Shown piece after piece: positions 26,432-35,118 of a DNA stretch of 64,000 nucleotides. Every line of letters begins with the position of its first letter. The first letter of the stretch is position 1. This DNA comes from Microcoleus sp. FACHB-68 (GTDB lineage: Bacteria; Cyanobacteriota; Cyanobacteriia; Cyanobacteriales; Oscillatoriaceae): NCBI RefSeq assembly GCF_014695715.1, contig NZ_JACJOT010000009.1, positions 425,266-489,265 of the forward strand, given 5' to 3'. The notes beneath the pieces were generated by a model that was given only the letters and a program-made list of their open reading frames with translations, was not told the DNA's origin and ran no database searches. A program made the position numbers and the translations under genes.

Positions 26432-26915
26432 GCAGCAACTTCTCAATTTAGAAATTCATTCTTATAAAACTCCTCTACGCCATCTTTCTTAAGATAGATT
26501 TTGCCGGCTGAGCAGTTTTTGCTTTGCCGGTCAGTCCTTGCACAAAAGCAAAGGAAAGCTCACCCAGCAGAGGGATGTGAGAGAGCCTGATCGAATGCGT
26601 AACTAGACATACGGGTGGTATTTTACTCTAGATTGCCACGCTACTGAATTCAGGGTGCCACTGGGTGCATAATCACTGATTCAACGAGAGTGGATGTTGG
26701 GGTTTTAGATTCGTCAGGGGCATCTACCATCCATTAAGACTGCTGAAAGTAAGTATTTAAGCACTCCCACTTTCTAGCATAGAGAAGATCGTGAGCCTCT
26801 TGGGTCGAATCTAGGCGAGTAGCACGCAAGTCCTGACACTGCCAAAACCTTTTCCGTTGCAGTATTTGGACAGCTGGGCTGGGTAAGGACTTCGTGCGCT
26901 AATGGTGTAATTTCA
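26432..26915. other. Long leader region of the CHASE2-cyclase gene
   Basis: A 484-bp non-coding stretch between the fecR-type gene and the cyclase gene on the same strand. It is unusually long for two functionally linked genes and moderately GC-rich. It may carry a separate promoter and a structured 5' leader, but I recognise no known riboswitch, terminator or repeat. Confidence 0.35.
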
Positions 26916-28883
26916 ATGGGCACAAGTGTGATAGCTCAAAACTCTACTAAAGCCAGCAATCGCTCCGATCTCGCCTCTAAACAGATATTTGGCAAGAGGC
27001 TAGGCAACCCGCGCCAATCCGCTTCAAGTTTGCTGAGGAGTTGTCTGTTTCAAGGCCAAAAAATCTGGAAAGCTGTGGCTGGTATTCACACGTTCATTCC
27101 CGGTGCAGTGGCAGCCGGCCTTTCGATTGGAATGTGGCAATTAGGTGCGTGGCAACCACTGGAACAGTTAGGTTATAACGCAAAGTTCCAAATGCAAGAG
27201 TTGGGATTTATGCCCAGTCCCGGCTGGAATGACAAAATTGTGGTAATTGGCATTGATAATGCAAGTTTTGACAAATACGAAAGATTTCCCTTGTCGCGGG
27301 ATCGCTATGCCCAACTATTGCAAGTGCTGGAACCCTCGAAGCCGGCAGTGATCGGGTTTGACATCTTGTTTGTTGACAAGGGTCAAGGGGATGAGGAATT
27401 TGCCAGTGCAATCTCTCAAACCGGCAATGTGGTGCTCTCAATGGCTTGGGATGAGCGAGGACAACCGCTCAAACCTCTACCAGAATTTAGAAAAAATGCA
27501 GCCGGCATCGGTCAAATTTGGCACAGTCCCGATCCGGATGGCATCAGCCGGCGCGCAGCACTTTACGCGAAAAATAAGCCGGCGCTGGGTGTGGCAATGC
27601 TTCAGGTGTACAACCAGCAGACACCGGCTTCCTTATCGAAAATTAACCTTCCCCAGCCAATAGCCGGTAAAAAGCGCCAAACAGTTTGGTTAAATTGGCC
27701 GGGGAAAGCGCAATCTTTAACCACTTATTCGTTTGCAGATGTAGCAGAAGGAAAAGTGCCTTCTCGTGCTTTTACCGGCAAGCTAGTATTAGTGGGTGTC
27801 ACCGCAACAGCGATTGATTCGATCAGATCCCCTTTCAATCAAAATTCTCCGACATCTGGGGTTTATCTCCACGCCGCTTTAATTGACAATTTGCTCAACT
27901 CAAATTTATTAAAACCGCTGGACGAAAAACTGATTTTGCTGTTATTGCTGGCAGTTGGACTGGGAACCTGTTATGTGTGGGAACACAGAGGAGTAGTAGG
28001 CCGGCTGACGCTAATTGTTGGGTTGCCACTCGCTTGGCTGCTCATTGCTTGTTGTGCTTTAAGCTGCTTTCAAATTTGGATGCCGGCTGCTGCGCCGGTG
28101 GGGACAATGCTACTAGCCGGCTTCGGGGTTCAGTTGCGCGATCACTGGGAGAAACTGCAAGAACGGCGCGAAAAACAATTATTAATGAGTTTATTTGAAC
28201 AATATGTGGCTCCAGAAATGGCTAGCCTCATTTGGCAGCGCAAAACCGAAATTTTTCACAACGGTCATTTGCTTGCCCAAGAACAGGTGGCAACGGTTTT
28301 GTTTATGGATATTCGTGGCTTTACTTCTATTTCGGAAAAAATGCCTCCAGGAGAGCTGTTTACCTGGCTTAATGAATATTTAAACGCGATGACCGAGTGC
28401 ATTATGGATCGCGGCGGCGTTGTTGATAAATACATTGGGGATGCAATCATGGCCGTGTTTGGGGTGCCTTTCGCCCACACGGAAGAAGAGGACATTCGCC
28501 AAGATGCCTTAAATGCAATTGATGCTTGTATGGCAATGCACAAAAAGCTAAAACAGCTCAACCGGCGCTTAAGATTTGAAGGCAAACCCCAAATTAAAAT
28601 TGGCATTGGTATTCACACCGGCCCTGTGATGGCCGGCAGCATGGGAGGCAGCCGGCGTCTTAATTATTCTGTGGTGGGAGATACGGTGAATGTGGCATCG
28701 CGCTTGGAATCGATGAATAAAACCGTGACCTCTGAAAACCCGTATAATTTGTTAATCAGTGGCAAAACTTATGCATATATTCGCAAGCATTACCGGGCAC
28801 AATCAGTTGGGGCCACTCAACTTCGGGGCCGAGAAAAAGCCACGATGATTTACTCGATTTTAGGTAAAGAAAGAAGCAAGTAA
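26916..28883 (+). CDS. CHASE2-domain adenylate/guanylate cyclase
   Basis: A 655-aa class III nucleotide cyclase. After a cytoplasmic tail and a membrane helix (about 60-80), a CHASE2 sensor domain spans about 85-330 (DKIVVIGIDNASFDKYERFPLSR). Three membrane helices (about 335-415) and a linker lead to the catalytic domain (about 450-655). Catalytic signatures are VLFMDIRGFTSISEKM (metal Asp), KYIGDAIMAVFG (second metal Asp, substrate Lys) and NYSVVGDTVNVASRLE (transition-state Asn/Arg). It makes cAMP in response to an unknown envelope signal and pairs with the upstream FecR protein. Confidence 0.94.
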   Translation: MGTSVIAQNSTKASNRSDLASKQIFGKRLGNPRQSASSLLRSCLFQGQKIWKAVAGIHTFIPGAVAAGLSIGMWQLGAWQPLEQLGYNAKFQMQELGFMPSPGWNDKIVVIGIDNASFDKYERFPLSRDRYAQLLQVLEPSKPAVIGFDILFVDKGQGDEEFASAISQTGNVVLSMAWDERGQPLKPLPEFRKNAAGIGQIWHSPDPDGISRRAALYAKNKPALGVAMLQVYNQQTPASLSKINLPQPIAGKKRQTVWLNWPGKAQSLTTYSFADVAEGKVPSRAFTGKLVLVGVTATAIDSIRSPFNQNSPTSGVYLHAALIDNLLNSNLLKPLDEKLILLLLLAVGLGTCYVWEHRGVVGRLTLIVGLPLAWLLIACCALSCFQIWMPAAAPVGTMLLAGFGVQLRDHWEKLQERREKQLLMSLFEQYVAPEMASLIWQRKTEIFHNGHLLAQEQVATVLFMDIRGFTSISEKMPPGELFTWLNEYLNAMTECIMDRGGVVDKYIGDAIMAVFGVPFAHTEEEDIRQDALNAIDACMAMHKKLKQLNRRLRFEGKPQIKIGIGIHTGPVMAGSMGGSRRLNYSVVGDTVNVASRLESMNKTVTSENPYNLLISGKTYAYIRKHYRAQSVGATQLRGREKATMIYSILGKERSK

Positions 28884-29385
28884 GTTACTGAGCCAAATTA
28901 AAGCTCACTCGTGAACAGGCGAAAACAAAATCTGCCGTTAAACCGCTTGCAGAAGTTAAAAGCCCTTGAAAACTATCTGTATTTATCTGTGGACGCAGGC
29001 GGAACTTGAATCAGGAGCAAAGCACATTCGGGTTTCACCTGCGGAATCTGGGGTTTATATCAAAAACTCGACTTTTGCGAGAAGTTTCCAGAATTCGCAA
29101 AAGCTTCGGGTTTTGTAAATTCTTTGGCGGTGCCTTTCTCTCGCTTGCCAAAGACTACGCATTAATTTTAACGGCTTCTCGATTGCCGGCACGCCATCAC
29201 AGAACATCTGCTCACCTTGCTGCCAAACCGGCCTTCTTGGAGCCGGTCATGCTAAAGTTTTCTGACAACACCGACTCTAGCTAGATGCCAATTTCAGCCC
29301 TAGATGGTAAATTAGCTTAAAAATAAATATTAGTGGGACGTCGGCAACTGCCGGCTCCCAATCCTGCCATAATCATTCATATTCT
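28884..29385. other. Intergenic region with hairpin and short TCTGT repeat
   Basis: About 500 bp. A 9-bp perfect hairpin CTTTTGCGA (29072-29080) / TCGCAAAAG (29095-29103) has a 14-nt loop. Two ATCTGT units 10 bp apart (28975-28990) belong to the dispersed TCTGT repeat family. A short open frame at 29006-29284 has unconvincing composition and is not called. Confidence 0.45.
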
Positions 29386-29403
29386 TTGGAGCTGCAAGCC
29401 ACC

Positions 29404-29958
29404 GTGAGCCAAACCGAATCCATACAATCCCTGCAAGCAGAAAACGCCCAGCTACGGGAAGAACTGCAAATGCGCGACCAACTTGTACAACAGTTATCTC
29501 AGGAGCTTTTCCGGCTCGTTAAGGGCAAAACAACAGTAGCCCCCCAGCCAGAAGTTTCTGAGCGCAGCAAAGCCCAAATTCAAGCCTTGCGCGAACAGTT
29601 GCAAGGTGTGGAGCAACAGGTCACGTTTTACCAAGAGCAAATTGCTGAGCGCGATGCCGAGATTTATCAACTGCGTCAGTCTGTCCAAGAATTAACGGAT
29701 CGCAGTCGGATGCTAGAGCAAGTGGTGCAAGAACTGCCGAGTGTGTATCGCGAGAAGTTTGCTGAACGCATGGAACCCGTGAAAGAAAAAGTGGCCATGC
29801 TGCAAAAAGAAAATCGCCAACTTCACGCAGAGTTGCAAAGCGCGAGTTACCGGCTGGCGGTGAGAAGCAAGCGTACAAATACAGGCCGGCTCGATCTACC
29901 CAGCTTCGCACCGGGAAGTAACCCAGGGCTAAATCTGCCTTCATTTGGGAATGCCTGA
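29404..29958 (+). CDS. Coiled-coil protein of unknown function
   Basis: A 184-aa protein, start GTG 29404 (VSQTESIQSLQAENAQL); TTG 29386 would add six residues. Residues about 10-145 form an almost continuous coiled coil rich in Glu and Gln with leucine heptads. The tail is Ser/Pro/Gly-rich (LDLPSFAPGSNPGLNLPSFG). There is no membrane segment. The final 8 bp overlap the next gene, so the two are co-translated; a scaffold role is possible but not shown. Confidence 0.7.
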   Translation: MSQTESIQSLQAENAQLREELQMRDQLVQQLSQELFRLVKGKTTVAPQPEVSERSKAQIQALREQLQGVEQQVTFYQEQIAERDAEIYQLRQSVQELTDRSRMLEQVVQELPSVYREKFAERMEPVKEKVAMLQKENRQLHAELQSASYRLAVRSKRTNTGRLDLPSFAPGSNPGLNLPSFGNA

Positions 29959-30694
29959 AGTTCTGATTGTGATCGATGCATCTGCTGAGCCGGCGGGAGA
30001 AATTCTGCCGGCAGTTTTTGCGCTTGATCCCATGATTTCTGCGTTTCAGCAAGCCATTGCATTGACTTCTGCCTCGCCACACTCACCGGCACCAACCGTC
30101 CGGGTGATTACAGCCGATGCCCTTGACACAATACCGGCATCTGATGTGCTGCTGTGTCCTTTCACCCTAAATTTGCCGGCCACACTTTCTTTTCCAGCTC
30201 AGCAAATTTACCGGGTGTGCCGCGATATTGTAAAGTTACGGCAGCGCGTCGAGGGCATGGGATACGCCACGGGTGCCGGTAATTTTTGGTTGCCTGTTGT
30301 CCTCACCGGCAAAGGGCCACTTTACGCCGAGGTGATCGGTTTAACTGATGAACTGCCGGCAGCTAAACCCACAACACTCTCCGCCGCTTCCTCTCTCTCC
30401 TACTGCCAGCCGGTGCATCTATCCGACGCTTGGCGTCAGCAACTCTACGAACTCGCCTGCAAATTGGTGCGAGCGCTCGACGCCCCACCGGCTACCTATT
30501 TAATGCAATTTGGATTTCAAGAAGGCGCGATCTGCTTTGACCGCCTCTGGCCATTTCCCGCAGCGCCGGCACTCGCCAGTCTTGGTGTCCAAGAACCTAA
30601 CTTGTTTACCTGCCACTGGTACTGCTTGGCCGGCCAGCCTATCTTAGACGTAACTATTTCTGGCTCATCTGCATCTTATCTGCATTTTGAATAA
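29951..30694 (+). CDS. Conserved cyanobacterial hypothetical protein
   Basis: A 247-aa protein from ATG 29951, overlapping the coiled-coil gene by 8 bp. It is rich in Ala and Pro. Segments include VLIVIDASAEPAGEILPAVFAL, QIYRVCRDIVKLRQRVEGMGY, GNFWLPVVLTGKGPLYAEVIG and GAICFDRLWPFPAAPALASLGVQEP. No catalytic motif is clear. Overlap with the coiled-coil gene suggests a shared process. Confidence 0.65.
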   Translation: MPEVLIVIDASAEPAGEILPAVFALDPMISAFQQAIALTSASPHSPAPTVRVITADALDTIPASDVLLCPFTLNLPATLSFPAQQIYRVCRDIVKLRQRVEGMGYATGAGNFWLPVVLTGKGPLYAEVIGLTDELPAAKPTTLSAASSLSYCQPVHLSDAWRQQLYELACKLVRALDAPPATYLMQFGFQEGAICFDRLWPFPAAPALASLGVQEPNLFTCHWYCLAGQPILDVTISGSSASYLHFE

Positions 30695-30746
30695 AAACGA
30701 ATCGCTCTGCCCTCTCTCCCCAACCGTTGATTTCTCGTTTCAGCAG

Positions 30747-30870
30747 ATGAAGCGATGAAATTTACACTATAAAATGGCTAGTGTTTCTCGCTTTTTAGAC
30801 AAATTTTTAGCTTATTGGTAGAAACACTGAAAGTAATTTAAAGAATTTATGAAGCGATAAAATTTATACT
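30747..30870. repeat. Direct repeats flanking an inverted repeat
   Basis: Two 22-bp near-identical copies (20 of 22 positions), 30747-30768 and 30849-30870, begin ATGAAGCGAT and end with AAATTTAYACT. Between them a 9-bp inverted repeat, AGTGTTTCT (30780-30788) and AGAAACACT (30820-30828), could form a long-loop hairpin. The set lies between a plus-strand gene and the minus-strand STAS gene. Confidence 0.6.
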
Positions 30871-30975
30871 GACACTTCAAAAGTCGCTTTCTTCAAAGCA
30901 AAACCTTTAGCTATTTTTTACCCGTACAAGATGCACCGACTGATAGATCACACACACCCATTCAAACTCAACCCT

Positions 30976-31347
30976 TTAAGCCGCGACTAGCCCGATATTT
31001 ATCAGCGGCGCAGCGTCTTGAACCAAAGTTTGCACAAACCCATCATAACTGTCAAAAATTTCAAATGCTCTATCAAGCTGGGTGATTTCAAAAATCAGTC
31101 GTACCGTCGCTTTCAGGTTACAGATCACCAGGCGGCATCCCTGTTGACGCGCCGCTCGCAGCCCCGCTACTAATTCAAATAAGCCTGAACTATCCACAAA
31201 ATCAACCAAACTCATATCAATGACCCAGAGATTATGCTGCTCTGGTAAGATTGCGGCAACCTGTTGCTGAAAAGCTCTGCCACCGCTTGCATCTAAACGT
31301 TCTGGTGGGTGAAGAAGGATAGTTTGATTGACTGATATGGATTTCAT
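30976..31347 (-). CDS. STAS-domain anti-sigma factor antagonist
   Basis: A 123-aa single-domain protein. The signature VDFVDSSGLFELVAGLRAARQQG includes the conserved phosphorylatable Ser after Asp of anti-anti-sigma factors (SpoIIAA/RsbV class). Family members switch partners with anti-sigma kinases according to phosphorylation. No kinase or phosphatase partner is adjacent, so the partner must be elsewhere. Confidence 0.88.
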   Translation of the reverse strand: MKSISVNQTILLHPPERLDASGGRAFQQQVAAILPEQHNLWVIDMSLVDFVDSSGLFELVAGLRAARQQGCRLVICNLKATVRLIFEITQLDRAFEIFDSYDGFVQTLVQDAAPLINIGLVAA

Positions 31348-32075
31348 TAGTTTGACCCTAGTAGGTAGAGAAAATAAGTGCGTATTGCCGGCTGAGAAAA
31401 ACTCAAAAGCAATACTGTCGTGATGCTATTAGGATGGAATAAGTTTCCTGAAGTTGGTTTGTATTCCATCACAATCATCCTGTGATTCGCATCACACAGC
31501 ACAGGCTTATGAAATTTGTAGTATTTAGCAAGCCTTAAAAGATAGTCGGCAGCCTATTTATAGGGGGGAATTTTTTACTGAAAGTTGGTTATGTAATTGC
31601 GATTTTGACGCAACCAAAGGCTTAGTAGTTGCCATTTAGGCAGGAAAATCGATTTCTAGAAAAAATAGGGAGGAAGTGCCGGCAGTCCAGCAGTTTCAGG
31701 CTTTGCCGGCACTTTCTTAACCCATAGAGGATTTGGCCCGACCATTAGTCCCGCCCTAGGGCCGAAGCCTAAAAGCGCGGATAAATCAACTTCCTTAGCC
31801 AAAAAAAGGCTCAGAAGCTGTCTTTTTGGCAAATACCCGCAACTTCTAAGAAATCCTCCGATTTTGTTAAAATAAGTTCATACTAAGTTTAGTCAGTTCG
31901 GACTAAACCTATCCCAACCTTGACCGGCAAACACAAAAGCCCCACGGGTTGGCTCAAAGTCGTTTCCGATTAAGCAGAAACGCCCATCTGTGAATACAGG
32001 TTTCCACCGGCACATAAACGAGTTGCCGTCTGGAGGATGTGACAAAAGTCTAAAAATTTGAGAAGGCTGTGTTGA
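31348..32075. other. Long intergenic region between divergent STAS and dedA genes
   Basis: About 730 bp with no convincing gene. A perfect 8-bp dyad GTTTAGTC (31887-31894) / GACTAAAC (31901-31908), about 170 bp upstream of dedA, could be an operator or RNA hairpin. GGGGGGAATTTTTTA (31563-31577) is a homopolymer-rich spot. GCCGGC is present at host level. Confidence 0.45.
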
Positions 32076-32705
32076 ATGTCCCTTGAATTTGTATCGCTGG
32101 AGACAATCCAGGAAATCGCACGTCAATACGGCTACTGGGCAGTGTTTCTCGGCATTTCCTTAGAAAATGCCGGCATTCCCCTTCCCGGTGAAACAATTAC
32201 CCTCGTTGGTGGTTTCCTCGCCGGCAGTGGAGAACTAAATTACTGGTTCGTCCTAGCAAGCGCAATCGGCGGGGCTGTGTTGGGTGATAACTGCGGTTAC
32301 TGGATCGGTAAATGGGGCGGCTGGCCCTTAATGCTGCGTCTGGGTAAAATTTTTCGCTTCTCAGATGAGCAGTTACAAGAAGTCCGAACCCAATTTATTG
32401 ACAATGCTGCTAAAGCCGTATTTTTAGGCCGATTTGTGGCATTGCTGCGGATTTTTGCCGGCCCGATGGCAGGCATCGCTCAAATGCCCTACGGAAAATT
32501 TTTGTTGTGTAATACTGCCGGTGCAACCATTTGGGCTGCTGTCATGGTGAGTTTAGCCTTCTTTGTGGGCCGAATTGTCCCCTTAGATCAGTTAGTCGCT
32601 TGGGTCGCTCAATTTGCCATCGTGGCTTTAATTTTAGTCGTAGCTTGGATTGCCGTTCCCATTTGGCTAGAATCTCGCGCAAAGCGACTGGAAACGAGGG
32701 ACTAG
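32076..32705 (+). CDS. DedA-family membrane protein
   Basis: A 209-aa integral membrane protein with the SNARE-associated/VTT domain. The signatures are NAGIPLPGETITLVGGFLAGSG near residue 30-50, GDNCGYWIGKWGG near 70 and FVALLRIFAGPMAGIAQMPYGKF near 115-140 (the conserved F/GRF…R…PxxAG motif). The C terminus has two more hydrophobic helices. DedA proteins include undecaprenyl-phosphate and phospholipid translocases; the substrate here is unknown. Confidence 0.9.
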   Translation: MSLEFVSLETIQEIARQYGYWAVFLGISLENAGIPLPGETITLVGGFLAGSGELNYWFVLASAIGGAVLGDNCGYWIGKWGGWPLMLRLGKIFRFSDEQLQEVRTQFIDNAAKAVFLGRFVALLRIFAGPMAGIAQMPYGKFLLCNTAGATIWAAVMVSLAFFVGRIVPLDQLVAWVAQFAIVALILVVAWIAVPIWLESRAKRLETRD

Positions 32706-32760
32706 AGAAATGGGAAGAGAGGGATTAGGGATTAGGGAAGAGTAGAAGAAATGTCTCAAC

Positions 32761-32784
32761 TCTCCCCCTCTCCCCCTCTCCCCC
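32761..32784. repeat. 8-bp tandem repeat TCTCCCCC
   Basis: Three perfect units of TCTCCCCC in tandem followed by a degenerate unit lie between the convergent dedA and argG genes. This simple-sequence tract is prone to slippage. Confidence 0.8.
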
Positions 32785-32794
32785 TCTCTTTCTG

Positions 32795-33997
32795 CTAACC
32801 TCTCGTTTTCTGTGACCAAACGCGAGTCGGCAGCCCCCAGACATAGATAAAGCCTTCGGCTGCTTTATGGTCAAAGGTGTCGTCAGCCCCATAAGTTGCT
32901 AAATCAGGGCTGTAGAGAGACTTGTCAGACTGCCGGCCTACCATTGCGGCGTTGCCTTTAAACAACTTGACTCGCACCGTTCCAGATACTCGCTCTTGAG
33001 TCTTTTCAATAAAGGCATCCAAGGCAGCTTTCAGCGGACTGTACCACAGACCGTTGTAAATCATCTGGCCGTAGGTTTCTTCAATACCGCGCTTGTAATG
33101 GCTGACATCTGCCGTTAAAGTCAGGCTTTCCAGATCGCGGTGTGCTTGAATTAACACCCAAAGAGCGGGCACTTCGTAGATTTCCCGCGACTTGATTCCC
33201 ACAAGCCGGTTTTCTACCATATCAATGCGGCCAACTCCGTGATTACCGGCCAACTCGTTCAGCTGGGAAATCAGCGCCACCGGCGACAGATTTTGGCCAT
33301 TGAGACTGGTGGGAATGCCCCGTTCAAAGCCGATTTCAACATACTCAGGTTCGTTAGGAGTATCTGCGATCGCTTTCGTCATCTGGTAGATTTCTTCCAG
33401 CGCTTCCGTCCACGGATCTTCCAACGGGCCGGCTTCAATGCTACGACCCAACAGATTTCGGTCAATACTGTAGGGGGAAGATTTTTTCACCGGCGCAGGA
33501 ATGCCACAACGCTCTCCATAAGCGATGGTTTCCTCGCGACTCATCCCCCATTCCCGTGCCGGTGCCAGGACTTTTAAGTGAGGATTAAGCGCCGCTATTG
33601 AGACATCAAAGCGGACTTGGTCGTTGCCCTTGCCGGTGCAACCATGCGCGACCGCATCAGCACCGTATTGTTCAGCCGCCTCGACTAATAGCTTAGCAAT
33701 CAGCGGACGAGCCAGAGACGTCGAGAGCGGATAGCGATTTTCGTAGAGAGCATTCGCCTGAATGGCTGGAAATGCGTAGTCCTTCACAAAGCTTTCCGTC
33801 GCGTCTACCACAAGAGATTCTGCTGCACCCGATTTCAGTGCTTTTTCTTTAATCGGGCCGAGTTCTTCTCCCTGCCCCAGATCAGCAGCCAGGGTAATCA
33901 CTTCCTCAACACCCCACTCTTGCTTTAGGTAGGGAATACAGACGGAGGTATCGACTCCACCCGAATATGCCAGCACAACTTTTTTAGCGCGACCCAT
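32795..33997 (-). CDS. argG: Argininosuccinate synthase
   Basis: A 400-aa enzyme that joins citrulline and aspartate in arginine synthesis. ATG 33997 gives [18 protein letters not shown], the usual N terminus with the ATP-pyrophosphatase loop SGGVDTS, and the standard 400-aa length; an upstream ATG (34066) would add 23 unusual residues. Other segments are [13 protein letters not shown] and [22 protein letters not shown]. It is a single-gene unit. Confidence 0.97.
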   Translation of the reverse strand: MGRAKKVVLAYSGGVDTSVCIPYLKQEWGVEEVITLAADLGQGEELGPIKEKALKSGAAESLVVDATESFVKDYAFPAIQANALYENRYPLSTSLARPLIAKLLVEAAEQYGADAVAHGCTGKGNDQVRFDVSIAALNPHLKVLAPAREWGMSREETIAYGERCGIPAPVKKSSPYSIDRNLLGRSIEAGPLEDPWTEALEEIYQMTKAIADTPNEPEYVEIGFERGIPTSLNGQNLSPVALISQLNELAGNHGVGRIDMVENRLVGIKSREIYEVPALWVLIQAHRDLESLTLTADVSHYKRGIEETYGQMIYNGLWYSPLKAALDAFIEKTQERVSGTVRVKLFKGNAAMVGRQSDKSLYSPDLATYGADDTFDHKAAEGFIYVWGLPTRVWSQKTRG

Positions 33998-35118
33998 TGA
34001 TATTCGATTTCCTAAAACAACCAACTTTTCATTATCAACCCATTTCTTCCAGATCGTGTCAGGCACTCATGAGAAACGCCGGCAATTCTGGCTGCACAGA
34101 AAAGGCTGCACTGAACGCACCGCGCACGCGATCTTCTGGGTGAGGGGATAAAAATCCTGAATTTATCTTCAGCCGTGCGCTTACCGTTGGCTTCAACGCA
34201 GGCTGCCGGTGAAGACACTCAGTGTTGGCTACCCGTGACAGGTTAAGGCAAGTTATTTAGCCGTTACAAACTTTGCTAAGATTGTTTTATTTAGGACTTT
34301 CTGCTGTAGGCGGTAAAATCATAGTTTACTAAACTTTTACATGAAAACTAGGAAGCAAACTCTTTAGTTATTTTTTATCTGTGTAAGAGAAGCGTCTCAA
34401 AAACCTCCGCACAATTAACCCTGGAATCGAGAAAAAGTGGGTTTAAACAATTAAGTTGTTTTGATTTTTGCTCAAAAATTGAAATTATCTGAACTTTAGT
34501 AGGGAATCTACCTATAAGAGTCTCTAGAAATATTTGATAGAATTGTAATAGTTTAATTAGTATTTTAATGTTGGAGCTAGAAACTAAGCGGCGCTTGATA
34601 GGTGCTTAAGGCAGGGGGTAATAGACAAAAGAGTTGCCGGCCAAAATAACTCAGAGCTTTGGCGAGCGGGTAATTTTGAGCAAAAACTCTCAATACCACT
34701 CCTTTTTTTCCAGGAGAAGGCAAACAGACACTTTGCTTAAAGCTGGTGAAAGATTGAGAGCGGACAAGGGGAGAAATGCTCAAGTGAATCGTTACAATTC
34801 TTAACCTATTGAACATCCCAATTTTAAGCGCAAAGCGGTCAATCTTTAAGTTCCGTATCCATGACTGGAGAAAGAAAATTAACAAAAAAAAGAGTGTCTC
34901 GAAGGCAGTGTTTTGGGAAATTGAGGTGCTGAAACAGGCGTGAGTCCAAGCGAAGCCCTCACAGGCAAATTATCATAAACATCAGGATGCAGATGGGAAT
35001 GCTTCATCTGAAGAGGATGCGCTACAGCATTGAAATCGGAGATCACTCACCGGCAGAGGAGATATCCGAGAGCGCGACATCAAAGTTGGTTAAGCCGTTC
35101 AAACCAAGAGGCTGAGCA
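33998..35118. other. Long intergenic region between argG and the PAS kinase
   Basis: About 1.1 kb between divergent genes. Open frames here (34012-34218 and 34577-34885, minus) have no recognisable features and no good start context. The region is A/T-rich around 34300-34560. It must hold both promoters; I recognise no repeat or RNA. Confidence 0.4.

Noticed and set aside
29006..29284. Open frame of 92 aa after the cyclase gene
   Set aside because: Low-complexity translation, no plausible ribosome site, and a strong hairpin lies inside it.
31893..32126. Minus-strand open frame overlapping the dedA start
   Set aside because: It overlaps a well-supported DedA start and reads as shadow sequence.
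34577..34885. Minus-strand open frame (102 aa) upstream of the PAS kinase
   Set aside because: No family resemblance or start signal; probably chance in A/T-rich intergenic DNA.
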